DNA from: JB111 sp049856295 | GTDB lineage: Bacteria > Actinomycetota > Actinomycetes > Actinomycetales > Actinomycetaceae | DNA length: 64,000 bases | Reading direction: 5' to 3' | NCBI RefSeq assembly: GCF_049856295.1 | Contig: NZ_JBNDMZ010000015.1 | Location: 6,304 to 70,303, forward strand | Part shown: positions 32,433-41,016 of the stretch, piece after piece | How the letters are laid out: the number at the start of each line of letters is the position of its first letter | How positions within the stretch are numbered: the first letter of the stretch is position 1 | Made by a program: the position numbers and the translations under genes | The notes under the pieces: generated by a model | The model's database searches: none | Seen by the model: the letters and a program-made list of their open reading frames with translations, nothing else | What the model was told of the DNA's origin: nothing

Positions 32433-33451
32433 CCGCCCCCGGCCCTCCCCCGTCCGCGCGACGCCCGATGCGCATGCCGGGGGACGGCTGGGTCGAGTGC
32501 GCCTGCGGCGCCCGGCACTGGGGCCTCAACGGCGCGGCCGGTCTCCTCGCGTGGCGGCCGGTGTCGGGGCACGACGACGGCGCCACCCCCGGTGCGACCG
32601 CCGTCGAGGACGCGAGCAGGGCCGTGGACGCAGCCGGGCCCACGGACGCGGCCGGCGTCGAGCTCGCCCTCCAGCACCGTGCCGCGTGGTCCCACCACGG
32701 CGGGACGTGGGGCATCCCGGGCGGCGCCATCGCCGACGGCGAGACAGCGCTGACCGGGGCCATGCGCGAGGCCGCCGAGGAGTCCGGGATCGAGGAGCGC
32801 CACCTGCGGGTCCTCGCCACCCGCGTCCTCACCCACCCGGACTGGTCGTACACGACCGTCGTCGCCCGGGCCGCCCCGTCCGCCCGCGTGGCGGCGACCG
32901 ACGCCGAGTCGCTCGAGGTCCGCTGGGTCGGCGCCCCAGAGCTCCGATCCGGGGACCTACCCCTCCTGCCCGCCTTCGCCGACTCCCTCGACGAGCTCGC
33001 CGGGATGCTCGGGCGCGTGGTGCTCGTCGTCGACTCGGCGAACGTCGTCGGCTCCGTGCCGGACGGCTGGTGGCGCGACCGACGCGCCGCCACGGTGCGC
33101 CTGCGGGACTCCCTCACCGACCTCGCCGCGAACGGGCTGCCCGCCGACGCCGTCGGCCTGCCCGGGACGCGCTGGTTCCCCGAGATCCACCTCGTCACCG
33201 AGGGCGCCGCGCGCGGGGTCGGCTCGACCGCGGACGTCACGGTCCACGAGGCCCCCGGCGAGGGCGACGACGAGATCGTCCGGGTCGCCGCCGCGCTCGC
33301 GGCAAACTCCCCCGCCCCGCCGGAGCCGGGCTTCGTGCGGGTCGTCGTGGCGACGGCCGACCGCGCGCTCGCCGAGCGGTGCCGGGCGGTGGGCGCCGTC
33401 GTCGTCGGCCCCTCTCTCGTGAGGCGCTCACAGTCCCGTCCGCGCGCGTGA
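32429..33451 (+). CDS. Nudix hydrolase fused to NYN/PIN-like nuclease domain
   Basis: 340 aa. The GTG overlaps the accA stop as GTGA. The N-terminal part has a C-x-C-G-x-x-H-W stretch (about 19-25), possibly a partial metal site. The Nudix box is complete (G-G-A-I-A-D-G-E, then seven residues, then R-E-A-A-E-E-S-G-I). From about residue 195 a second domain begins V-V-L-V-V-D-S-A-N-V-V-G-S and has P-D-G-W-W-R-D-R, a later G-D-D-E-I and V-V-V-A-T-A-D-R-A-L-A-E-R-C, the layout of NYN/PIN-type metal-dependent RNases. Role unknown; nucleotide or RNA-end processing is an inference. Confidence 0.8.
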   Translation: MTAPGPPPSARRPMRMPGDGWVECACGARHWGLNGAAGLLAWRPVSGHDDGATPGATAVEDASRAVDAAGPTDAAGVELALQHRAAWSHHGGTWGIPGGAIADGETALTGAMREAAEESGIEERHLRVLATRVLTHPDWSYTTVVARAAPSARVAATDAESLEVRWVGAPELRSGDLPLLPAFADSLDELAGMLGRVVLVVDSANVVGSVPDGWWRDRRAATVRLRDSLTDLAANGLPADAVGLPGTRWFPEIHLVTEGAARGVGSTADVTVHEAPGEGDDEIVRVAAALAANSPAPPEPGFVRVVVATADRALAERCRAVGAVVVGPSLVRRSQSRPRA

Positions 33452-33467
33452 GACGCGGCGGACGCGC

Positions 33468-34736
33468 GTGAGCTCCACCGACGCCGGCACCGGCCCGTCG
33501 TGTCCCGTCGAACCGCTGCGCCGGCAAGGCTTCCGCGGGCTATGGCTCTCCACCTCGGTCGGGCAGGTCGGGGCGGCCGTCTCGGTGGTTGCGGTCGACG
33601 TCCTCGTCATCGACGTCCTGCACGCCTCGGAGGCCGAGGTCGGGGCGGTCCGGGCGGCGCAGTTCCTGCCCTACCTGCTCGTCGGGCTGATCGCGGGCGC
33701 CTACGTCGACCGCTGGCGGCGCCGTCCCACCCTCGTCATCACCAACATCGTCCAGGCCCTCCTGCTCACGGCCATCCCCCTTCTCCACCTGGCGGGCGCG
33801 CTCACCGTGGGGCTGACGGCCCTCGTGCTGGTCGCCGTCGGCACATGTGGCGTCGTCATCGCCGCCGCGGAGCAGACCTACCTCCCCGACCTCGTCCCCC
33901 GCGGATCGCTCGTGGCGGCGAACGCGCGGATCGGCCAGGCCTCGACGGTCGCGCAGACGTCCGGGCCCGCGCTGGGCGGCGCCGTCGTCGCGCTCGTCAC
34001 CGCCCCGTTCGCCCTCGTCGTCACGGCGATCTCCCGGCTCGCGTCCGCCCTGCTCGTGGCGGGGATCCGCGAGGAGGAGCCCCCGCCGCACCCCGACCGG
34101 CCCCGCCTGTGGCGCGGGATCGCCGAGGGGCTCGGCTTCGTCTACCGGCACCGCACGCTCGCGCCGCTGGCGATCTCCACGCACGTGTGGTTCCTCGCCA
34201 ACAGCGCGGTGACGACGGCTCTCGGGCTGTTCGTGCTGCGCGAGCTCGAGCTCTCCGCCGCCGCGTACGGTCTCGTCCTCGCGCTGGGCGGGGTCGGCGC
34301 CCTGGTCGGCACGCTCACCTCGACCACCGTCGCGGCCCGGCTCGGCGCCGGGCGCACGGTCGTCCTCGGGCGCGCCCTCATGGTGCCCGCCTGGGTGGCC
34401 GGCGCCCTCACCCCCGCCGACGCCGACGTCTGGCTGCTCGTCGTCTGGCTCGCCGGGGTGCAGCTCGTCCACGGCTTCGGGATGGGCGTCGAGGACGCCC
34501 CGGAGATGGGCTGGTGGCAGCTGCGGACCCCGCGGGCGATGCTCGGCCGGGTCAACGCGGGCAGGCGGTCGGCCAACCGGACCGTGGCCCTCGTCGGGGC
34601 GCTGGCCGGCGGCGTGCTCGTCGGTGCGATCGGGTACCGGTGGACGTTCGTCGCCGTCGCGGCGGTGTTCGCCGTCGCGACCCTCGTGGTGACGCTCTCC
34701 CCGATGCGGGACGCCCGGATCAAGGCGGAGGGCTGA
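33468..34736 (+). CDS. MFS transporter (MFS_3, EntS-like exporter)
   Basis: 422 aa with about twelve membrane segments. The motif-A region between TM2 and TM3 reads G-A-Y-V-D-R-W-R-R-R-P. The E-Q-T-Y-L-P-D-L-V-P and N-A-R-I-G-Q-A segments and the charged central loop E-E-E-P-P-P-H-P-D are usual for this exporter subfamily, which includes siderophore and macrolide exporters. The GTG at 33468 is 17 bases after the Nudix stop. It may be cotranscribed. The substrate is unknown. Confidence 0.86.
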   Translation: MSSTDAGTGPSCPVEPLRRQGFRGLWLSTSVGQVGAAVSVVAVDVLVIDVLHASEAEVGAVRAAQFLPYLLVGLIAGAYVDRWRRRPTLVITNIVQALLLTAIPLLHLAGALTVGLTALVLVAVGTCGVVIAAAEQTYLPDLVPRGSLVAANARIGQASTVAQTSGPALGGAVVALVTAPFALVVTAISRLASALLVAGIREEEPPPHPDRPRLWRGIAEGLGFVYRHRTLAPLAISTHVWFLANSAVTTALGLFVLRELELSAAAYGLVLALGGVGALVGTLTSTTVAARLGAGRTVVLGRALMVPAWVAGALTPADADVWLLVVWLAGVQLVHGFGMGVEDAPEMGWWQLRTPRAMLGRVNAGRRSANRTVALVGALAGGVLVGAIGYRWTFVAVAAVFAVATLVVTLSPMRDARIKAEG

Positions 34737-34862
34737 CCGCTCCGGACGCCGACCGCGCCGACCGCGCCGGTCGTGCTCGCGGCAGCGCGCCGGCACCGCC
34801 ACGACCGCGGCCAGGGACCGGTCTCACGCCGGACGGGCCGCCGCTGCCCCGCGGCCGCGACC

Positions 34863-34868
34863 TATCCT
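34863..34868 (+). promoter_or_regulatory. Candidate leaderless -10 of dapD
   Basis: TATCCT lies 6 bases before the ATG at 34875. Confidence 0.5.
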
Positions 34869-34874
34869 GGCTCC

Positions 34875-35810
34875 ATGACCTCCCGCAGCGCCTGGGGCCA
34901 CGGCCTGGCCACCCGCACCGAGTCCGGCGAGACGCTCGACGTCTGGTACCCGCACCCCGCACTGGGCGCCCCGCCCGCCGCGCACGACGCGGAGGCGCTC
35001 GCGCAGATCGCCACGGGCGCTCGCACGGACGCCGTCCGCGGCGTCGTCGTCGAGGTCGTCACCACGACGATCGACCTCGACACCGCCCCGGCCGACGTCG
35101 CCGACGCGTACCTGCGCCTCCAGCTGCTCTCGCACCGCCTCGTCGCGCCACGCACGGTCAACCTCGACGGCATCTTCGGCGTCCTCCCGATCGTCGCCTT
35201 CACGTCCCTCGGCCCGGTCGCCCCCGCCGACCTCCCGGCCGCGCGCCTGCGCGCCGCCGACGCCGGGCACCACCTCGTGGTCCAGCTCCTCGACAAGTTC
35301 CCGCGGATGATCGACTACGTCGTCCCGTCCGGCGTGCGGATCGGCGACGCCGACCGCGTCCGCCTCGGCGCGCACCTCGCCGAGGGCACGACCGTCATGC
35401 ACGAGGGCTTCGTCAACTACAACGCCGGGACCCTCGGCCGCTCGATGGTCGAGGGCCGCATCTCGCAGGGCGTCGTCGTCGGCGACGGCTCCGACGTGGG
35501 CGGCGGCGCCTCGATCATGGGCACGCTCTCCGGCGGCGGCACCGAGCAGGTGACGATCGGTGAGCGCTGCCTGCTCGGCGCGAACGCCGGCGTGGGCATC
35601 TCGCTCGGCGACGACTGCGTGGTCGAGGCCGGCCTCTACGTCACGGCCGGCACCAAGGTCACCGTCCTGCCCGAGGAGACGGTCGTCTCGGCGCGCGAGC
35701 TGTCCGGCGTGAGCGGCCTGCTGTTCCGCCGCCACTCGGTCACCGGCGCGGTCCAGGTCCTCGCCCGCGAGGGGCACGGCGTCGCGCTCAACGACGCCCT
35801 GCACGCCTGA
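34875..35810 (+). CDS. dapD: Tetrahydrodipicolinate N-succinyltransferase (actinobacterial DapD)
   Basis: 311 aa. It adds a succinyl group to tetrahydrodipicolinate in the lysine/meso-DAP pathway; DapC encoded at 41017 acts in the next step. The C-terminal left-handed beta helix shows hexapeptide-type repeats (V-R-I-G-D-A, V-R-L-G-A-H-L-A, G-T-T-V-M-H-E-G, S-Q-G-V-V-V-G-D-G-S-D-V-G-G-G). N-terminal G-H-G-L-A and the F-V-N-Y-N-A-G-T-L-G segment fit the long actinobacterial form. The ATG is preceded by a TATCCT box at 6 bases, with no Shine-Dalgarno. Confidence 0.95.
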   Translation: MTSRSAWGHGLATRTESGETLDVWYPHPALGAPPAAHDAEALAQIATGARTDAVRGVVVEVVTTTIDLDTAPADVADAYLRLQLLSHRLVAPRTVNLDGIFGVLPIVAFTSLGPVAPADLPAARLRAADAGHHLVVQLLDKFPRMIDYVVPSGVRIGDADRVRLGAHLAEGTTVMHEGFVNYNAGTLGRSMVEGRISQGVVVGDGSDVGGGASIMGTLSGGGTEQVTIGERCLLGANAGVGISLGDDCVVEAGLYVTAGTKVTVLPEETVVSARELSGVSGLLFRRHSVTGAVQVLAREGHGVALNDALHA

Positions 35811-35823
35811 CCCGACCCCGCGC

Positions 35824-36783
35824 GTGAGCGACGAGCCCGGCACCCGCTCCGGCCTGTCCTGCCTCGGCGGGCTCGCCGTGGTCGCGCTCGTCCTCGCCGT
35901 CGCCGTCGGTGGAGTGGTCGCGATCCTCACCTACGTGGTGCGCTCCCCCGCGTCCGGGACGTGCCGCGCCGAGGCCGGCGGCGACCTCTCCGCCACCCTC
36001 GACGGCGACCAGGCCGCGAACGCCGCCCTCATGGTCGGCCTCGCCCAGCAGCGCGACCTGCCGATCCGCGCGACCACCGTGGCGATCTCGACCGCCATGC
36101 AGGAGTCGAAGCTGCGGAACATCGACTACGGCGACCGCGACTCCGTCGGCCTCTTCCAGCAGCGCGAGTCGCAGGGCTGGGGCTCGGTCGAGGAGATCAT
36201 GGACCCCGTCTACTCGACCGGCCGGTTCTACGACGAGCTCGTGACGATTGACGGCTGGGAGGAGATGTCGATCAACGACGCCGCCCAGGCCGTCCAGCGC
36301 TCCGGCTACCCCGAGGCGTACGCCCAGCACGAGCCCATGGCCCGCGCGTTCGCGGCCAACCTCGTCGGCCAGGTCGAGGGCGGACTCACGTGCCGCCTGT
36401 CCATGCCCGACGACGCCGAGAACGCCACCGACTCCCTCGCCACCGCCACGGTCACCGACCTCGCCCTGCGCGACCTGGGGCTCACGCCCGAGGAGCGCGA
36501 CGCGGGCGTGCTCGTCCTCGACTCCGCCGGGCTGCCGGACGGGGCCGCCTCCGACGACTCCGGCGCGGCCGCCGGCTGGGGGGTCGCCCACTGGGGCGTG
36601 GCGACGGCCACCGAGACGGATGCCCTGGCCGTCGCCACCGACGGGCGCGTGTGGCTGCGCTCCGAGGGCGACGACGCCGGGTGGACCGCGCTCGACGAGG
36701 TCGGCTCCGGTCTCTCACCCGTGGAGCAGTCGGTCGTCGACGCCGCCGCCGGCCTCGAACCGGGCCAGGTCGCGATCGGCTGA
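35824..36783 (+). CDS. Membrane-anchored extracellular lysozyme-like protein
   Basis: 319 aa. One N-terminal membrane segment (about 14-38) is followed by an extracellular domain (about 55-185) with A-M-Q-E-S-K-L-R-N-I-D-Y-G-D-R-D-S-V-G, L-F-Q-Q-R-E-S-Q-G-W-G and A-A-Q-A-V-Q-R-S. These features recall lysozyme-like folds (Q-E-S with a catalytic-type Glu, and G-L-F-Q). A less conserved C-terminal half, Asp/Ala rich, follows. Homologues in actinobacteria are often labelled heavy-metal transporter, which I think is wrong. GTG 35824 lies 13 bases after dapD. Array D begins 11 bases after the stop. Confidence 0.75.
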   Translation: MSDEPGTRSGLSCLGGLAVVALVLAVAVGGVVAILTYVVRSPASGTCRAEAGGDLSATLDGDQAANAALMVGLAQQRDLPIRATTVAISTAMQESKLRNIDYGDRDSVGLFQQRESQGWGSVEEIMDPVYSTGRFYDELVTIDGWEEMSINDAAQAVQRSGYPEAYAQHEPMARAFAANLVGQVEGGLTCRLSMPDDAENATDSLATATVTDLALRDLGLTPEERDAGVLVLDSAGLPDGAASDDSGAAAGWGVAHWGVATATETDALAVATDGRVWLRSEGDDAGWTALDEVGSGLSPVEQSVVDAAAGLEPGQVAIG

Positions 36784-36793
36784 CCCGCAGCCC

Positions 36794-36955
36794 GTCGAGA
36801 TTGCGGTTCGTCGTCGTCGAGATTGCGGTTCGTCGTCGTCGAGATTGCGGTTCGTCGTCGGTGTCGAGGGTGCGGCTCACGCCCACCGACATTGCGGTTC
36901 GTCGTCCTCGAGGTTGCGGGTGGTCGACGTCGAGGTTGCGGTTCGTCGTCGGGGG
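36794..36955 (+). repeat. 22-bp repeat array D, the longest
   Basis: Seven cores begin at 36797, 36819, 36841, 36866, 36888, 36910 and 36932. The first three are perfect GAGATTGCGGTT; the rest vary (GAGGGTGCGGCT, GACATTGCGGTT, GAGGTTGCGGGT, GAGGTTGCGGTT). The period is 22 bp except for one 25-bp step. It takes up half of the 308-base gap before the desaturase gene; the rest (36956-37091) holds a TCGTCG-rich stretch, a weak TACGGT at 37029 and the desaturase ribosome site. Confidence 0.92.
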
Positions 36956-37091
36956 CGTCGTTCGTCGTCGTCGGGCGAGAGATGCGCGATCCCGCGGCTG
37001 GACCGACCCACGGGCCGGGCCCCGACGCAGTACGGTCGAGGGAGTTCGGGGCGACCTGCTTCGTTCGAGCTCCCCCGGAAGAAGGCCCACC

Positions 37092-38198
37092 GTGTCGGTG
37101 ACCGACCTCGCCCCCGCCCCGCCGTCCCGCCCCGAGCGCCCCATGCGCGGCGCCGGCGAGCGCTACGTCAGCTCCTTCACCACGCTGACGAAGTCTGTGA
37201 AGGACGCCGGACTCATGCGCCGGGCGTACGCGTACTACTGGACGAAGTTCGCGATCCTCATGGTCATCGGGGCGGGCCTCGTCGTGGCGTTCCTCTTCAT
37301 CGGGAACTCGTGGTGGCAGATGGGGATCGCGGCGGCGCTCGGCCTGCTCATGACGCAGACCGCGTTCATGGGCCACGACGCCGCGCACCGCCAGATCTTC
37401 AACTCGGGCCGGTGGAACACGTGGGCCGGCCTCGTGCTCATCAACCTCGTCACCGGCATGGGCCACGGCTGGTGGAACAAGAAGCACAACAAGCACCACT
37501 CGGCGCCCAACCAGCTCGGCAAGGACCCGGACATCGAGCCCGGACCGGTCATCTGGACCAACGAGGCGCTGCAGACGCGCCGGAGCCGCGTGGGCCGGTT
37601 CTTCGCGCGGATCCAGGCCTACACGTTCTACCCGCTGCTCGCGTTCGAGGGGCTCAGCCTGCACGTCCAGGGCATCGCCCGCCTGTTCTCCCGCACCAAG
37701 CTCGAGCACCGCTGGGTCGAGGCCGCGTTCATCGCGTTCCGCCTCGGCACATACGTGGCGCTCGTGTTCCTCGTCCTGTCGCCGGGCAAGGCCCTCGCCT
37801 TCATCGCCATCCAGATGGGGCTGTTCGGCGCCTACCTGGGCCTGTCGTTCGCCCCGAACCACGTGGGGATGCCGATCGTCGCACGCGGGCTCAAGGTCGA
37901 CTTCCTCCAGCGGCAGGTCCTCATGAGCCGCAACATCACCGGCGGCAGGTGGGTCGACACGTTCATGGGCGGGCTCAACTTCCAGGTCGAGCACCACCTC
38001 TTCCCGTCGATGGCCCGCCCGAACCTGCGCAAGGTCGCCCCGATGGTGCGGGAGCACTGCCGGGCGATCGGCGTGCGGTACACCGAGACCACGCTGTTCC
38101 AGTCCTACAAGGCCGTCACCGCGCACGTCCACAAGGTCGGGCGCGGCGGCGCCGACATCTGGGCGTGCCCGCTGGCCGGTCAGATGCGCACGGCCTGA
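37092..38198 (+). CDS. Membrane fatty acid (acyl-CoA/acyl-lipid) desaturase
   Basis: 368 aa, four main membrane segments. The three histidine boxes are complete: G-H-D-A-A-H-R-Q, N-K-K-H-N-K-H-H-S and Q-V-E-H-H-L-F-P, ligands of the di-iron site. It inserts a double bond in an acyl chain using oxygen; the electron donor is probably a reductase encoded elsewhere, since no cytochrome b5 domain is fused. GTG 37092 follows GGAAGAAGG; a second GTG at 37098 is possible. Regiochemistry cannot be told. The repeat array upstream may affect expression. Confidence 0.92.
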   Translation: MSVTDLAPAPPSRPERPMRGAGERYVSSFTTLTKSVKDAGLMRRAYAYYWTKFAILMVIGAGLVVAFLFIGNSWWQMGIAAALGLLMTQTAFMGHDAAHRQIFNSGRWNTWAGLVLINLVTGMGHGWWNKKHNKHHSAPNQLGKDPDIEPGPVIWTNEALQTRRSRVGRFFARIQAYTFYPLLAFEGLSLHVQGIARLFSRTKLEHRWVEAAFIAFRLGTYVALVFLVLSPGKALAFIAIQMGLFGAYLGLSFAPNHVGMPIVARGLKVDFLQRQVLMSRNITGGRWVDTFMGGLNFQVEHHLFPSMARPNLRKVAPMVREHCRAIGVRYTETTLFQSYKAVTAHVHKVGRGGADIWACPLAGQMRTA

Positions 38199-38235
38199 CG
38201 ACCCCGCCCGACGGCGAACCGCCCGCCCTCGCGCC

Positions 38236-39414
38236 CTACCGCGTGAAGGCGGACAGCCCCGTGATCGCCCGGCCCACGACGAGTGCGTTGATGTCGTCGG
38301 TCCCCTCGTACGTGTAGATCGCCTCGGCGTCGGCGTGGAACCGCGCGACGTCCGAGTCGAGCGTGATCCCGTTCCCGCCGCACACCTCGCGGGCGAGCGC
38401 CACCGTCTCGCGCATGTGCCGGCAGGTCTCGCGCTTGGCCAGGGACGACTCGACCTCGTCGAACACGCCCTCGTCCTGGCGCTGCGAGAGCCGCACGACG
38501 ATCCCGAGCGTGCTCGTGAGGTTGCCGAGCATCCGGGCGAGCTTGTCCTGGACGAGCTGGAACCCGCCGATGGGGCGGCCGAACTGCTCGCGCGCGCGGG
38601 CGTACCGGCGCGCGGCCTCGAACGCCCCCGCCTGCACCCCGGCGGCGTGCCACGCCACGGTCATCCGCATGCGCCGCAGCATGGCCCCGACGTCGGCGAA
38701 GGACTCGACGTTCGCCAGCCGCAGCTCGTCGGGCACCCGCACGGAGTCGAGCTCGATGACCGAGTTCGTCACCATCCGGACCGAGGTCTTCCGCTCGATG
38801 GTGGTGAGTCGCACGCCGTCGGCGTCCGCCGGCACGACGAGGATCCGCACCGGCCCGCGGTCGGGCTCGCGGGCGACCACGCAGAGGTGGTCGGCGTAGG
38901 CGGCCGAGCCGATCCAGCGCTTGGTGCCGTCGAGGACCCAGTCCCCGCCGGACCGCCGGACGGTGGTCTCGAGGCCCCCGGCGACGTCGGACCCGTGGTC
39001 CGGCTCCGTCATCGCGAAGACCCCGCGCGCCGAGAAGTCGACCACCGAGGGCCGCCACCGCGCGACCTGTTCCGGCGACCCGCCGACCTCGATGTTCGTG
39101 AGGAACAGCGAGGCCTGCCCGTTGTACCAGGTGGCGACGGACGCGTCGTGGCGGGCGAGCTCGAAGGAGCGGAAGCCCTGGAACAGCCACCGGACGGGTG
39201 ACCCGCCGAGGGCCTCCGGCTCGATGAAGCCGCCGGCCGCGAGGGGCTCGACCGCGTCGGCCGGGAATGCGGCCCGGTCCCAGTGGTCGGCCAGCACCTC
39301 GGACGGGAGGTGCTCGGCCAGGACCGCGCGCAGCCGGAGGATCTCGGCCCGCTCGACCCCGGTGAGCAGGTCCGCGTACCGGTAGAGGTCACTGTCCGGG
39401 TAGAGGGTCTCCAT
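38236..39414 (-). CDS. Acyl-CoA dehydrogenase (glutaryl-CoA dehydrogenase-like)
   Basis: 392 aa. FAD-binding segments are F-A-M-T-E-P-D-H-G-S-D and W-I-G-S-A; the C-terminal helical part has R-E-Q-F-G-R-P-I-G-G-F-Q and R-E-V-C-G-G-N-G-I. The catalytic-base region reads Y-T-Y-E-G-T-D-D-I-N, as in the glutaryl-CoA and related subgroup. The ATG at 39414 has only a weak G-rich ribosome site. It is downstream of citrate synthase on the same strand but separated by 127 bases with repeat array E, so it may be independent. Substrate chain is not certain. Confidence 0.9.
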   Translation of the reverse strand: METLYPDSDLYRYADLLTGVERAEILRLRAVLAEHLPSEVLADHWDRAAFPADAVEPLAAGGFIEPEALGGSPVRWLFQGFRSFELARHDASVATWYNGQASLFLTNIEVGGSPEQVARWRPSVVDFSARGVFAMTEPDHGSDVAGGLETTVRRSGGDWVLDGTKRWIGSAAYADHLCVVAREPDRGPVRILVVPADADGVRLTTIERKTSVRMVTNSVIELDSVRVPDELRLANVESFADVGAMLRRMRMTVAWHAAGVQAGAFEAARRYARAREQFGRPIGGFQLVQDKLARMLGNLTSTLGIVVRLSQRQDEGVFDEVESSLAKRETCRHMRETVALAREVCGGNGITLDSDVARFHADAEAIYTYEGTDDINALVVGRAITGLSAFTR

Positions 39415-39445
39415 CGACCCGCCTCTCTGCTCGGCCGCGGCCGGC

Positions 39446-39490
39446 GACGAACCGCGACGGCCACGCGTGCGAACCGCACTCTCGACGAGT
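39446..39490 (-). repeat. 22-bp repeat array E (short)
   Basis: Two units on the minus strand. In plus-strand reading, AACCGCGACGGC at 39450 (degenerate) and AACCGCACTCTC at 39472, 22 bases apart. It lies between the acyl-CoA dehydrogenase start and the citrate synthase stop. Single degenerate units are also seen at 45449 (inside the membrane-protein gene) and 47909. Confidence 0.75.
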
Positions 39491-39541
39491 ACGGGGGGAC
39501 CGGGGGCGGGGCGGCGGACCGCCTGCGCCCCCGGTACCGGC

Positions 39542-40828
39542 TCAGCGCTTCTCGATCGGGACGTAGTCCCGCTCGGTGGCGCCGGTGTAGACCTGCCGGG
39601 GGCGGCCGATCTTCGTGTTCTTGTCCTCGATCATCTCGCGGTACTGGGCGATCCAGCCGGGCAGGCGCCCGAGCGCGAACAGCGGGGTGAACATCTGGGT
39701 GGGGAAGCCCATCGCCTTGTAGATGAGCCCCGTGTAGAAGTCGACGTTCGGGTAGAGCTTGCGCTCGACGAAGTAGTCGTCGTTCAGCGCGATCTCCTCG
39801 AGGTTCATCGCGATGTCGAGCAGCTCGTCGTCGGTCCCGAGGCGCTCGAGGACGTCGTGCGCCACGTTCTTGACGATCGCGGCGCGCGGGTCGTAGTTCT
39901 TGTACACGCGGTGCCCGAAGCCCATGAGCCGGACGTTGTCGTTCTTGTCCTTCGCGCGCTTCATGAACGTCTCGACCGAGTCGTCGCTGCCCTGGATGCG
40001 CGAGAGCATCTCGAGGACGGCCTCGTTCGCACCGCCGTGCTTCGGGCCGGACAGCGCGCCCACGCCGGCGGAGATCGAGGCGTAGATGCTCGCGTCGGAC
40101 GAGCCGACCATCCGGACCGTCGACGTCGAGCAGTTCTGCTCGTGGTCCGCGTGGAGGATGAGCAGCAGGTCGAGCGCCCGGATGATCTCGGGGTCGACGT
40201 CGCGGTGCTGGTAGGGCAGGTCGAACGTCATCCGCATGAAGTCCGCCGTGTAGCTGTAGGACTGGTCCGGGTACAGCAGCGGCAGGCCCGACGCCCGCTT
40301 GGCGATGTACGCGATCATCGTCGGCAGCTTCGCCATGAGGAGCACCGTGGAGAGCTCCTTCTGGTACTCGTCGTGCGGGTCGAGCGTGTGCGGGTAGTAC
40401 GTGCCGAGCCCCGCGATACCGGCCTGGAGCATCGACATCGGGTGGCCGTTGGGCGGGAACGCGGTGAAGAAGCCCTTGAAGTCCTCGTGGAGCACGCGGT
40501 GGCGCTTGATGCGGCGCGTGACGGCCTCGAGCGTCTCGGCGTCGGGGAGCTCGCCGTAGATGAGCAGGTAGGCCGTCTCGAGGAAGGTCGACTGCTTCGC
40601 GAGCTGCTCGATCGGGTACCCGCGGTAACGGAGGATGCCCGCGTCCCCGTCGATGTACGTGATGGCCGACTCGGTCGACGCGGTGTTCGTGAACCCGTAG
40701 TCCAGCGTGACGGTGCCGGTCTCGCCGAGGAGCTTGCCGATGGTCAGACCGTCGCTGCCCTCGGACGCCTTCACCCTCGGCAGCGAGAGCGTCTTGTCGT
40801 CGACGGTGAGCGTGGCGTCTTCGGTCAT
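39542..40828 (-). CDS. gltA: Citrate synthase (type II)
   Basis: 428 aa from ATG 40828 (GAAGGGG 8 bases upstream). It condenses acetyl-CoA with oxaloacetate. Catalytic His regions are L-I-L-H-A-D-H-E-Q-N and G-P-K-H-G-G-A-N-E, with M-G-F-G-H-R-V-Y-K and the C-terminal Asp region. The N-terminal beta domain (about 10-50) marks the hexameric Gram-negative/actinobacterial type. A possible -10 TATCTT is on the minus strand at 40912-40917, giving a leader of about 75 bases. A frame reaching 40945 has no support. Confidence 0.97.
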   Translation of the reverse strand: MTEDATLTVDDKTLSLPRVKASEGSDGLTIGKLLGETGTVTLDYGFTNTASTESAITYIDGDAGILRYRGYPIEQLAKQSTFLETAYLLIYGELPDAETLEAVTRRIKRHRVLHEDFKGFFTAFPPNGHPMSMLQAGIAGLGTYYPHTLDPHDEYQKELSTVLLMAKLPTMIAYIAKRASGLPLLYPDQSYSYTADFMRMTFDLPYQHRDVDPEIIRALDLLLILHADHEQNCSTSTVRMVGSSDASIYASISAGVGALSGPKHGGANEAVLEMLSRIQGSDDSVETFMKRAKDKNDNVRLMGFGHRVYKNYDPRAAIVKNVAHDVLERLGTDDELLDIAMNLEEIALNDDYFVERKLYPNVDFYTGLIYKAMGFPTQMFTPLFALGRLPGWIAQYREMIEDKNTKIGRPRQVYTGATERDYVPIEKR

Positions 40829-40983
40829 GCTGGTCCCCTTCGTGGATGGTGAGCGCCTCGTGGGCGCACGAGGGGCGGAGCACCGCCCCCGTCGGAGGTC
40901 GTCCACCGTCCAAGATACCGCCGGTCGGAGGTCACGGGCGCCCACGGGTCACACCCGCCGACGACGACGAACCCCGCCCGCGT

Positions 40984-41009
40984 GGTGCTCGACCGTGCCG
41001 TCGAGCACC
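40984..41009 (-). terminator. Hairpin after dapC
   Basis: A perfect 10-bp stem (GGTGCTCGAC with its complement) with a 6-base loop lies 7 bases past the dapC stop. It separates the fdxA-dapC operon from gltA. Confidence 0.7.
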
Positions 41010-41016
41010 GCCCGGC

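Noticed and set aside
36794..36955. Array D as a CRISPR array
   Set aside because: Core is only 12 bases, the intervening 10 bases are nearly the same each time (TCGTCG-rich), there are no unique spacers and no cas genes.
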